Origin: an uncultured Bacilli bacterium
GTDB lineage: Bacteria; Bacillota_I; Bacilli_A; RF39; UBA660
Direction: 5' to 3'
NCBI GenBank assembly: GCA_944327365.1
Contig: CALVHI010000007.1
Span: 1-37,759, forward strand
DNA: 37,759 nt
The notes under the pieces were generated by a model. It saw only the letters and a list, made by a program, of their open reading frames with translations. It was not told the DNA's origin and made no database searches. Both the position numbers and the translations under genes were made by a program. Positions 1 through 6,496 of this stretch are shown here, in pieces (within the stretch, counting starts at the first letter, position 1; each line of letters opens with the position of its first letter).

Positions 1-38
1 CTTTTTAAATGACTTCTTTTTAATACTTCAAATTCCAT
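1..38 (-). CDS. Start of a gene running off the left edge
   Basis: Only the first twelve codons are in the window (MEFEVLKRSHLK). The ATG is preceded by AAAGGA nine bases upstream, a good ribosome binding site, so this is a real gene start and not a chance frame. The product cannot be named from so few residues. From memory, uncultured Bacilli encode surface-protein families with a similar basic N-terminus followed by a membrane anchor; that is an unverified recollection. The gene is divergent from the HTH gene at 227. Confidence 0.5.
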   Translation of the reverse strand, partial: MEFEVLKRSHLK

Positions 39-82
39 AAATCGACATCCTTTCGTGAAGTAGAGCTTCATTTATTTAGGTG

Positions 83-124
83 TAAATATAAGCTATGATA
101 GATGAGTTTCCTAGCTTATATTTA
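83..124. other. 13-bp inverted repeat in intergenic region
   Basis: The arms at 83-95 (TAAATATAAGCTA) and 112-124 are perfect reverse complements around a 16-nt loop. The repeat lies between the divergent starts at 38 and 227. There is no T-run on either side, so a regulator-binding palindrome or mRNA leader structure fits better than a terminator. Confidence 0.5.
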
Positions 125-226
125 AATTATAAATTGGGCTAGATAAAAAGTCAAGGAAAATGTGTTATTTCCCTATATAAAACTTCTTTTAATGATTTTA
201 TTGTTAGAATTATTCTGGTGATATAT

Positions 227-679
227 ATGAAATTTGATAAACTTAGAGAAATGAGAGAAGAAAATAATTTATTTCAAAAAGATATAGCTAATATTTTAAA
301 AGTATCAATAGGAACATATGCCATGAATGAAGAAGGATACGATACAATTACATTAAATAATTTAGTTAAACTTTGTGATTATTATCAAATATCTATTGAT
401 TATATATTTGGATTTACTATGGAAAAAAACTATAAAAATAGCAAAACCTTCTTTAATCAACAAATTCTATCTCTTCGTTTAAAAGAAATTAGAAAAGATC
501 AAAAATATACACAAGTAAGAATTGGAAAACTTTTAAACATTGATCATTCTGTATGGTGCCGTTATGAACTTGGAAAAACAGTTATTAATACAACTTTCCT
601 TTATATTTTTTGTAAAACTTTTCATGTATCTGCCGATTACCTTTTAGGTAGAATTGATAAACCTATTTATTTAAGTTAA
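227..679 (+). CDS. Tandem XRE-type helix-turn-helix regulator
   Basis: This 150-residue protein has two Cro/C1-type HTH domains in tandem, about residues 4-60 and 87-148. Each ends with the typical 'YYQISIDYIFG' or 'FHVSADYLLG' helix. The second contains the TQxxIGKLLxIDxSxxxxYE recognition pattern; the first looks more degenerate. ATG 227 is chosen because GGTGAT ends about four bases before it; the upstream GTG at 218 overlaps that site. It is probably a DNA-binding transcription factor; its target is unknown. It is divergent from the gene at the left edge and convergent with thrS, sharing a terminator with it. Confidence 0.75.
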   Translation: MKFDKLREMREENNLFQKDIANILKVSIGTYAMNEEGYDTITLNNLVKLCDYYQISIDYIFGFTMEKNYKNSKTFFNQQILSLRLKEIRKDQKYTQVRIGKLLNIDHSVWCRYELGKTVINTTFLYIFCKTFHVSADYLLGRIDKPIYLS

Positions 680-708
680 AAAGCTTTAGATTTTTGGTCT
701 AAAGCTTT
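680..708. terminator. Bidirectional terminator between HTH gene and thrS
   Basis: Perfect 11-bp stem AAAGCTTTAGA/TCTAAAGCTTT with a 7-nt loop. It is followed by a T-rich tract on the plus strand and by TTTTT on the minus strand. The thrS stop codon (699-701) lies inside the stem. Confidence 0.75.
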
Positions 709-2453
709 CTCATTTTTATTTCATCAATTAACATTTCTATAAATTGATCTACAGAAATCGATATAGTATCTTTGCTACCCCACTTCCGATAACTTACAGT
801 TTTATTTTCTACTTCTTGATTACCAATAATAACAGCATAATTCTTCTTTTTTATCACACTTTCTCTCATTTTATAGCTGACTTTATCATCTCGATCATCA
901 AGTTCAACTCTAATTCCCTTTTCTTTTAGCCGATTAGTCAATTGAGTGGCATATTCTAAATGATACTCTGGATTAACAGGTATTACATTAACTTGCACAG
1001 GAGCAAGCCATAAAGGAAATAATCCTTTTCTTTCTTCTAAGTAATAAGCAATAAAACGATCTAAACTGCCAAAAACAGCTCGATGTAAAACAACAGGAGT
1101 TTTTTTAGAACCATCTTTATCAACATATGTTAAATTAAACTTCATTGGTAGACAAAAATCTAACTGACAAGTAGAGAGTGTATAATCATTTCCAACAGCA
1201 GGACAGACTTGAACATCTAGTTTAGGCCCATAAAAAGCTGCTTCCCCTATCTTTTCTGTATATGAAATACCAATATGATCTAATACTTTTCTTAAAGTGT
1301 TTTCAGCATGATTCCACATCTCATCATCTGGATAATATTTCACTTTATCTTGTGGATCTCTCAAAGATAATTCAAAACGATAATCTTTAATTCCTAATTC
1401 TTGATACACTTCTAAAATCAAATTTACTACTAAAGAAAATTCTGATTCTATTTGATCTGGTGTTACAAAAAGGTGAGCATCATTTTGGCAAAATGTTCTT
1501 ACACGTTCAATTCCTTTTAAAGCTCCACTGGCTTCATACCTACAATCCCTTGCTATTTCACCAATTCTAATTGGCAAATCACGATAAGAGTGAATATCAT
1601 TCGCATAGATCATCATATGATGAGGACAATTCATAGGTCGTAATACAAATTCCTCACCTTCAACCTCCATTTTAGGAAACATACTTTCTTGATAGTGATC
1701 CCAATGTCCACTTGTTTTATATAATTCGACATTTCCAAGAGGTGGCGTTAAAACATGCTTATAACCAAGTTTTTTTTCTTTACCCTTTATATAGTTTTCT
1801 AATTCTTCCCAAATAATATAACCATTTGGCAAATACATTGGAAGTCCTTTCCCTACTAAATCAGAAGCCATAAATAATTTTAAATCTTTCCCAAGTTTAC
1901 GATGATCTCTTTCTTTAGCTTCTTCTAAAAGTTGAAGATGTTCTTCTAATGCTTCATTTGTATCAAAACATATTCCATATATTCTTTGTAATACTTTATT
2001 ATTTTTATCCCCTTTAAAATAAACTCCACTAACTTTTAAAAGTTTAAAATTCTTACATTCTTTTACTGATTCAACATGAGGTCCCCGACATAGATCAGTA
2101 AAATCTCCTTGTGTATAACAAGAAATAATTGTCTTTTCCTCCATATGATTGATTAAGTCTATTTTGTATGGATCATCTTTAAACATTTCTAAAGCTTCTT
2201 CTTTACTTAATTCATGTTTAATAATTCTTTTTCCATCTTTAGCTATTTTCTTCATTTCTTTCTCAATCATAGGCAGATCTTCATTAGTAAGAGTAATATC
2301 TCCAAGATCAATATCATAATAAAATCCTTCTGCGATAACTGGTCCTACCCAAAATTTAGCCTCTGGATATAAATGTTTTACTGCTTGAGCTAATAGATGA
2401 GCACAACTGTGATTTAACACTCTTAATCTTTCATCATCTTTAATATTTATCAT
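699..2453 (-). CDS. thrS: Threonyl-tRNA synthetase lacking the TGS domain
   Basis: Charges tRNA-Thr with threonine. The 584-residue protein opens directly with the editing domain (HxxxH at His15/His19, later CRGPH near 122-126). The class II catalytic core follows, with zinc ligands Cys276 (RPMNCPHHM), His327 (QNDAHLF) and the His of VVLHRAVFGS, then a C-terminal anticodon-binding domain. Full-length ThrRS is about 640 residues; the N-terminal TGS domain is absent, as in some clostridial enzymes. The start is fixed by AAGGAGG seven bases before the ATG. A promoter and T-box leader upstream indicate control by uncharged tRNA-Thr. Confidence 0.96.
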   Translation of the reverse strand: MINIKDDERLRVLNHSCAHLLAQAVKHLYPEAKFWVGPVIAEGFYYDIDLGDITLTNEDLPMIEKEMKKIAKDGKRIIKHELSKEEALEMFKDDPYKIDLINHMEEKTIISCYTQGDFTDLCRGPHVESVKECKNFKLLKVSGVYFKGDKNNKVLQRIYGICFDTNEALEEHLQLLEEAKERDHRKLGKDLKLFMASDLVGKGLPMYLPNGYIIWEELENYIKGKEKKLGYKHVLTPPLGNVELYKTSGHWDHYQESMFPKMEVEGEEFVLRPMNCPHHMMIYANDIHSYRDLPIRIGEIARDCRYEASGALKGIERVRTFCQNDAHLFVTPDQIESEFSLVVNLILEVYQELGIKDYRFELSLRDPQDKVKYYPDDEMWNHAENTLRKVLDHIGISYTEKIGEAAFYGPKLDVQVCPAVGNDYTLSTCQLDFCLPMKFNLTYVDKDGSKKTPVVLHRAVFGSLDRFIAYYLEERKGLFPLWLAPVQVNVIPVNPEYHLEYATQLTNRLKEKGIRVELDDRDDKVSYKMRESVIKKKNYAVIIGNQEVENKTVSYRKWGSKDTISISVDQFIEMLIDEIKMRKL

Positions 2454-2566
2454 AATTTTCCTCCTTATTTTTTCAAAGCAATATTTCTGATAAGTAATAT
2501 TGTCTAATTTTTTGTTTCCATCTTTAGTTTTACTATATTATTAACTTTAACCTAAAATACCTCCTT

Positions 2567-2738
2567 TAAAAAAAGATGCTACCTAAGGAGTCTAAATAGA
2601 CGGTACCATCCTTTTTTTACTTAATTCATATAACGGGTTTACCCGGGGAGAATTAGTCCCACTAGAAAGGAGTAATTAATAAAGTTATTTACTGATTTAC
2701 AGCATACATCAGCTCTCTAAAAAATAATCTTTATTAAT
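2567..2738 (-). promoter_or_regulatory. T-box leader of thrS
   Basis: The minus strand carries the conserved antiterminator core GGATGGTACCGTC (plus 2599-2611). An intrinsic terminator follows, whose arms GATGGTACC/GGTAGCATC enclose a GTCTA/TAGAC hairpin and end in seven T. Upstream are a Stem I base (2729-2738 pairing with 2675-2684), the AGAGAG K-turn motif, and a CTGAT/ATCAG distal stem. The candidate specifier is ACT (2683-2685), a threonine codon at the top of the closing helix; this assignment is inference. Uncharged tRNA-Thr should favour antitermination and thrS expression. Confidence 0.93.
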
Positions 2739-2764
2739 CATATCTTTCATCATTGATTTAATCA

Positions 2765-2793
2765 AGTATAGCACATTCTTTTATACTTTACAA
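2765..2793 (-). promoter_or_regulatory. thrS promoter
   Basis: Minus-strand -35 TTGTAA (2788-2793), 17-bp spacer, -10 TATACT (2765-2770). It lies just before the T-box element and just after the upstream gene's stop. Confidence 0.65.
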
Positions 2794-2795
2794 GC

Positions 2796-3320
2796 TTAGA
2801 TTAAAACGTTTTCGCCATTTTCACAATGTTTATAAAAATCTTTTAAACCAATATGAAATTTAGGCTTTTTATATTTATTAATACATAAATAATCGCTATC
2901 CATATTTCTTAATTTATTATATTTTTGAAATTTCTCTTTTACATCTTTTAATAAATCATATAAACTTAAATATTCATGTATTCCTCGATATGGCTCCCAA
3001 GCATGTTCAAACCAATAAAATTTTTCTTGCTCTTCATAAACTAGAAATGTATGTGTATATAACTTTTTAGTATCATAGTAAATCATAAAATAAGTTTCAA
3101 ACTTTAATCCTAAATTTTTAAATATGCTTCTTTCTAATTCTACTTGATCATAACAGTTGCCTACTTTACTCTCAAGCACTTCCTCAGGTTTTTGCAAAAC
3201 ATATTTCTTTTTAAACCCTTTTTCAGTATTAATATAAATATTTTTATCTATATCTACCCAGCCATATTCAATTGTGTCTAATAAATTCATAAAATCCATA
3301 ACATTATTTATTTTCTCCAT
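2796..3320 (-). CDS. Transglutaminase-like cysteine protease-fold protein
   Basis: 174 residues, no signal peptide or membrane segment, so probably cytoplasmic. A transglutaminase-like core is suggested by GNCYDQVELE with candidate nucleophile Cys56, THTFLVY with His90, and the acidic FYWFEHAWEPYRGI strand (Glu105) as third catalytic position. The fold supports hydrolase, transpeptidase or non-catalytic roles, and the substrate cannot be inferred. GGTGGAG lies five bases before the ATG. It is upstream of thrS on the same strand but has its own region, since thrS has a promoter and leader. The family call is by motif only. Confidence 0.6.
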   Translation of the reverse strand: MEKINNVMDFMNLLDTIEYGWVDIDKNIYINTEKGFKKKYVLQKPEEVLESKVGNCYDQVELERSIFKNLGLKFETYFMIYYDTKKLYTHTFLVYEEQEKFYWFEHAWEPYRGIHEYLSLYDLLKDVKEKFQKYNKLRNMDSDYLCINKYKKPKFHIGLKDFYKHCENGENVLI

Positions 3321-3374
3321 TTAACTCCACCTAGATGCTATTATAACAAATTATTGGGTATTTTGGCAAACAAA

Positions 3375-3614
3375 TTAAAACATTTTATCAACATTTTTTG
3401 GAACATCATCATTTACAACTTTTTTTATAATCTTTTCTTTTAATTCTGGACATACTTTTTTTCCTGTCATTTTACTTAAAGTATCAATAATATCACTTAT
3501 TGTTTTTTCATCCTTCATATTTCCTTTTTGTAATTTTTCTGCTAAAGATACAATGGTATTTTTATCGACTTTGGTTTTCTTCTCTATTTTCTTAAATAAA
3601 GAATCATCTAACAT
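3375..3614 (-). CDS. Stage VI sporulation protein F-like small protein
   Basis: 79 residues beginning MLDDSLFKKIEKKT. The conserved LFKKIEKKTxV start, a KDEKTISDIIDTL segment and a GKKVCPEL segment match what I know of the SpoVIF (YjcC) family, a spore-envelope assembly factor of about 85 residues in Bacillus. ATG 3614 is preferred over 3632 because TTAGGAGGCG precedes it by six bases and lies inside the longer frame. With the SpoVID-, YsxE- and YutH-like genes elsewhere in the window it suggests a sporulation programme or its remains. The call rests on sequence pattern, not on a search. Confidence 0.6.
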   Translation of the reverse strand: MLDDSLFKKIEKKTKVDKNTIVSLAEKLQKGNMKDEKTISDIIDTLSKMTGKKVCPELKEKIIKKVVNDDVPKNVDKMF

Positions 3615-3659
3615 AAAAACGCCTCCTAACATAATATATGCTAGAAGGTAAATCTTTGA

Positions 3660-3878
3660 TTATTTATAATAATCATAAAATAGTTCATCAGGTTTTACTT
3701 TAAAAACTTTCGCTATTTTAAGAGCCAAATCATAATAAACTCTTCGATTGCCATTTTCAATTTGCCAATAATAAGCTTTACATATCCCAACTTCTTTGGC
3801 AACTCTTTCATATGACATATGATAAGATTTACGTAAATTTTGTAATTTAAAATTTACTTTAGTACTACTTTTCGCCAT
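3660..3878 (-). CDS. Small XRE-family HTH regulator
   Basis: 72-residue single-domain Cro/C1 HTH protein: LRKSYHMSYERVAKEVGICKAYYWQIENGNRRVYYDLALKIA is the five-helix core, ending with KVKPDELFYD. ATG 3878 is preceded by TGGAGG; the longer frame to 3908 starts inside the promoter's -10 region and is rejected. A strong promoter lies directly upstream. An 8-bp palindrome TAGTACTA between -10 and start could be its own operator (inference). It is divergent from a second HTH gene at 3997. Confidence 0.75.
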   Translation of the reverse strand: MAKSSTKVNFKLQNLRKSYHMSYERVAKEVGICKAYYWQIENGNRRVYYDLALKIAKVFKVKPDELFYDYYK

Positions 3879-3896
3879 AATTCCTCCACTAGTACT

Positions 3897-3925
3897 ATAA
3901 TATATCAAAATTTTTAGATTGTCAA
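3897..3925 (-). promoter_or_regulatory. Promoter of the HTH gene at 3660-3878
   Basis: Minus-strand -35 TTGACA (3920-3925), 17-bp spacer, -10 TATTAT (3897-3902). The palindrome TAGTACTA sits just downstream, near the expected transcription start. Confidence 0.75.
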
Positions 3926-3996
3926 ATTTTGTGTAGTTATCACTGGGTGGACTTTAACACAAATTATCAATAATATTAAGTATGAGGAGTGTTTGG

Positions 3997-4260
3997 ATGA
4001 ATTTAAAAGAAATAGTAGGCATCAACTTAAGATATTATCGATATCAAACAGGATTATCTCAGGAAAAGTTTTATACGAAATTAGGTCTTAATTATAAATA
4101 TATGGCTTGTATTGAACGAGGAAAGGAAAATCTAACTTTAGAACATATAGAAGAAATAGCTTCTTTTTTAGGGATTTCTACTTATGAACTAGTAACTTTT
4201 GATGAATCGCATATTATTCATAAAAGAAGAGTTGATGAAAAAGAAAAAATAAGGAATTGA
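3997..4260 (+). CDS. Small XRE-family HTH regulator
   Basis: 87 residues with an N-terminal Cro/C1 HTH (about 3-65): LRYYRYQTGLSQEKFYTKLGLNYKYMACIERGKENLTLEHIEEIASFLGIS. The basic C-terminal tail is KRRVDEKEKIRN. ATG 3997 is chosen because GAGGAGT lies six bases upstream; the ATG at 3982 precedes that site. Divergent from the HTH gene at 3660-3878 with about 120 bp between them, so one may regulate the other. It ends in TGA, which argues against TGA being read as Trp here. Confidence 0.75.
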   Translation: MNLKEIVGINLRYYRYQTGLSQEKFYTKLGLNYKYMACIERGKENLTLEHIEEIASFLGISTYELVTFDESHIIHKRRVDEKEKIRN

Positions 4261-4288
4261 GCCAAAATATAAGCTAATTCTTTTTATT
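4254..4288 (+). terminator. Terminator after HTH gene
   Basis: Stem GAATT(g)AGC (4254-4262) with GCTAATTC (4273-4280), one bulged base, then TTTTTATTTT. It overlaps the stop codon and lies between this gene and the convergent der. Confidence 0.55.
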
Positions 4289-5593
4289 TTACTCATTTTT
4301 ATTCTTAAATTGTAAGATAATAGGTGTGCCTGTTAAATCAAAGTTCTCTCTTAACTTATTTTCTAAATATCTTTCATAACTAAAATGTAATAATCCCTTG
4401 TTATTCACTTGAAATGTAAATTTAGGAGGATTAATTCCTGTTTCACTTACAAAATAAATCTTTAAGCGCTTCCCTTTATATGATGGAGGACTTTTAAAAC
4501 TTACAGCATCCCTAATAACCTGATTAAGTAAACTAGTTTTGATTTCTTTATGATTGTTTTCATAAGCACTAAGTATTTCTGGCATAAGAGTATGGATTCT
4601 TTTTTTAGTTAGAGCAGATAAAAATACGACCTTGATATATGGGGAGAACTGAAACTCACTAGCAATCTTTTTTTTCCAAATCTTTATGGCACTATCCGGA
4701 TCGTTTACTTTATCCCATTTATTGACAGCTAGGACAATTCCTTTCCCAGCATCTAAAGCATATCCTAAAATATGCTTATCATGCTCTAAAATTCCTTCTA
4801 AAGCATCGATCACTACAACACATACATCGGATTCTTCTATTGCTCTAATACTTCTTATATAACTATATTTTTCAACATTATCATAAATACGACCTTTTTT
4901 ACGAAGACCAGCAGTATCTACAATAATATATTCTTTTTTATCATAAGTAAATTTTGTATCAATCGCATCGCGAGTAGTACCAGCAATATCACTTACAATT
5001 GCTCTTTCTTCATTTAATAAGGCATTAACTAAACTTGATTTACCAACATTTGGTCTACCAATTAAGCAAAACTTAGGAGGATGATCTTCTTCTAAACCAT
5101 TAATCTTAATATCTTTAGTAATTTCTTCTAGTAATTCTTTAAACCCAAGATAGTGTTCACCACTAATAGGCATAATCTTATCAAACCCTAATTCATAAAA
5201 TTCATATAGATTTTCTTTTCTTTGATCATTGTCAATTTTATTTACTAAAACAATAACCTCTTTATTTGTTTTTTTAAGCAAGTCCCTAATATAAAAATCT
5301 GTAGCGTCTAATCCATATTTTCCATCTACAACAAATAAAATTAAATCAGATGCATCCATTGCAAGTTGAGCTTGAATTTCAATTTCTTTATTAAAATCTT
5401 CTTTAACATCTGTAAGTCCACCCGTATCAATTAAAGAAAACTTTTTTCCTGAATAATTTACTATCCCATAAATTCGATCTCTAGTAATACCCGGTTCATC
5501 CATAATAATTGCTTTTTTCTCTTTAATTAATTTGTTAAAAATTGTTGATTTTCCAACATTTGGTTTTCCAATTAAACAAACACATTTTTTCAT
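4289..5593 (-). CDS. der: Ribosome-assembly GTPase Der (EngA)
   Basis: 434-residue double GTPase needed for 50S subunit maturation. G domain 1 has GKPNVGKST (9-17), DEPGITRD, DTGG and NKID. G domain 2 has GRPNVGKSS (about 178), DIAGTTRD, DTAG and NKWD. A C-terminal KH-like domain starts near residue 350 (SPPSYKGKRLKIYFVSE). Length and order are normal for the family. AAGGAGG is eight bases before the ATG. The prepilin gene lies upstream on the same strand. Confidence 0.97.
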   Translation of the reverse strand: MKKCVCLIGKPNVGKSTIFNKLIKEKKAIIMDEPGITRDRIYGIVNYSGKKFSLIDTGGLTDVKEDFNKEIEIQAQLAMDASDLILFVVDGKYGLDATDFYIRDLLKKTNKEVIVLVNKIDNDQRKENLYEFYELGFDKIMPISGEHYLGFKELLEEITKDIKINGLEEDHPPKFCLIGRPNVGKSSLVNALLNEERAIVSDIAGTTRDAIDTKFTYDKKEYIIVDTAGLRKKGRIYDNVEKYSYIRSIRAIEESDVCVVVIDALEGILEHDKHILGYALDAGKGIVLAVNKWDKVNDPDSAIKIWKKKIASEFQFSPYIKVVFLSALTKKRIHTLMPEILSAYENNHKEIKTSLLNQVIRDAVSFKSPPSYKGKRLKIYFVSETGINPPKFTFQVNNKGLLHFSYERYLENKLRENFDLTGTPIILQFKNKNE

Positions 5594-5638
5594 TCAAAAC
5601 CTCCTTTTTAAACTTTATTTTATCATAAAAATAAATTT

Positions 5639-6034
5639 TTAACAAACTTTATTATCATTTATATATGCATATAATTGATTATTTTTATAATATAATATAA
5701 TTTGTAATTGATTTAATGATTCATTATTTAAAGGGCTTAAAACCATGTCATCTTTATCTGGTGCAAAATTCCCATTTACAATTAAATCTTGAACGGTAAT
5801 TATCAGGCTTTTACTTCCTTCATAATAAGTAGTACTATTATTTATTTCAGCTTCATGACTTATGGCATATTCTTTAGCAGCAGATTCAATCATTTTTAAC
5901 TTCGCACAATAAAGATTTTCTTTTGAAGAATTTGATAAATTAACTATACTAGCACTGGCAATGGTTGTAACAACAGCAAGAATAGCTATAACACATAACA
6001 ATTCGATTAATGTAAACCCATTTTTATTTTTCAT
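5639..6034 (-). CDS. Type IV prepilin-like pseudopilin
   Basis: 131 residues. The class III signal MKNKNG^FTLIELL is cleaved after Gly, with Glu at mature position 5. About 20 hydrophobic residues (ELLCVIAILAVVTTIASASI) form the pilin helix, followed by a short globular part. It should be processed by a prepilin peptidase (not in the window) and assembled with the GspE/ComGA-type ATPase encoded at 29700. ATG 6034 is preferred because the signal then starts with MKNK; the GTG/ATG at 6046 adds four residues. The binding site is weak (GGTG). No other pilus gene is adjacent. Two Cys residues remain in the mature protein (YCAK and terminal KVC). Confidence 0.85.
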   Translation of the reverse strand: MKNKNGFTLIELLCVIAILAVVTTIASASIVNLSNSSKENLYCAKLKMIESAAKEYAISHEAEINNSTTYYEGSKSLIITVQDLIVNGNFAPDKDDMVLSPLNNESLNQLQIILYYKNNQLYAYINDNKVC

Positions 6035-6159
6035 ATCTAACACCATACTTATTTTATCAAATAAAGTATTAAAAAAGTAGTTATCTCTTAAAATGATAAC
6101 TATAATTTACATTTAATTTACGCTTTATATTAGAACCTAATGTCCTAAAAGTATTTTAA

Positions 6160-6193
6160 GAAAAAAATAGATGAAGATTTGAGCTCTTCATCT
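6160..6193 (-). terminator. Terminator downstream of the GVRP cassette
   Basis: 9-bp perfect stem AGATGAAGA/TCTTCATCT with loop TTTGAGC. On the minus strand it is followed by A then seven T; on the plus strand by TTTT. It separates the orphan cassette at 6314-6448 from the prepilin gene. Confidence 0.75.
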
Positions 6194-6313
6194 TTTAATA
6201 TTGTCATAATTTTAAATACTAGACTTAAAATATCAATATTATATCTTTAGGTTTCCCTTTGGCTAATCTTGTATCCTAATGCTTTTTAGTTTAACCTTAA
6301 TCAAACCATAAGT

Positions 6314-6448
6314 TTAAAAGGATATTGGGCGCACACCATAGCTGTTATTCACGTTCGTGCCACCGAGGTTGCCATTCGAATTCACAATGAACACGTTAGC
6401 ATTACCGTTGTTGAAGTTATACGGAGACATGCTGTCTTCATTTTTAGA
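6314..6448 (-). pseudogene. Orphan GC-rich C-terminal cassette with GVRP ending (DGR variable-region-like)
   Basis: A minus-strand frame is open from a stop at 6449-6451 to TAA at 6314-6316. After six residues it encodes MSPYNFNNGN..., with 11 Asn in 38 residues, ending SYGVRPISF. It has no ribosome binding site. About 49 of 105 bases (6326-6430) are G or C, far above the surroundings. Many codons at alternating positions are AAC/AAT, and a conserved GVRP motif closes the frame. This resembles variable regions of diversity-generating retroelement target proteins (C-type-lectin fold), where AAY codons are adenine-mutagenised. No reverse transcriptase or second copy is in the window. Most likely it is the 3' end of a deleted surface-protein gene or a silent cassette. 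The DGR link is inference. Confidence 0.55.
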
Positions 6449-6496
6449 TTAACCATTTTTATTATACATAAAAATATATTATTTTTCTATATAAAT

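Noticed and set aside
1725-1731. Further TTCGACA (Spo0A-box-like) words, also at about 24017 and 25893
   Set aside because: They lie inside coding regions without the surrounding 26-bp element or a promoter, as expected by chance for a 7-mer.
3997-4260. Possibility that TGA codes for Trp (Mollicutes code)
   Set aside because: TGA ends this HTH gene and murG (overlapping murB in ATGA), and Trp is TGG throughout.
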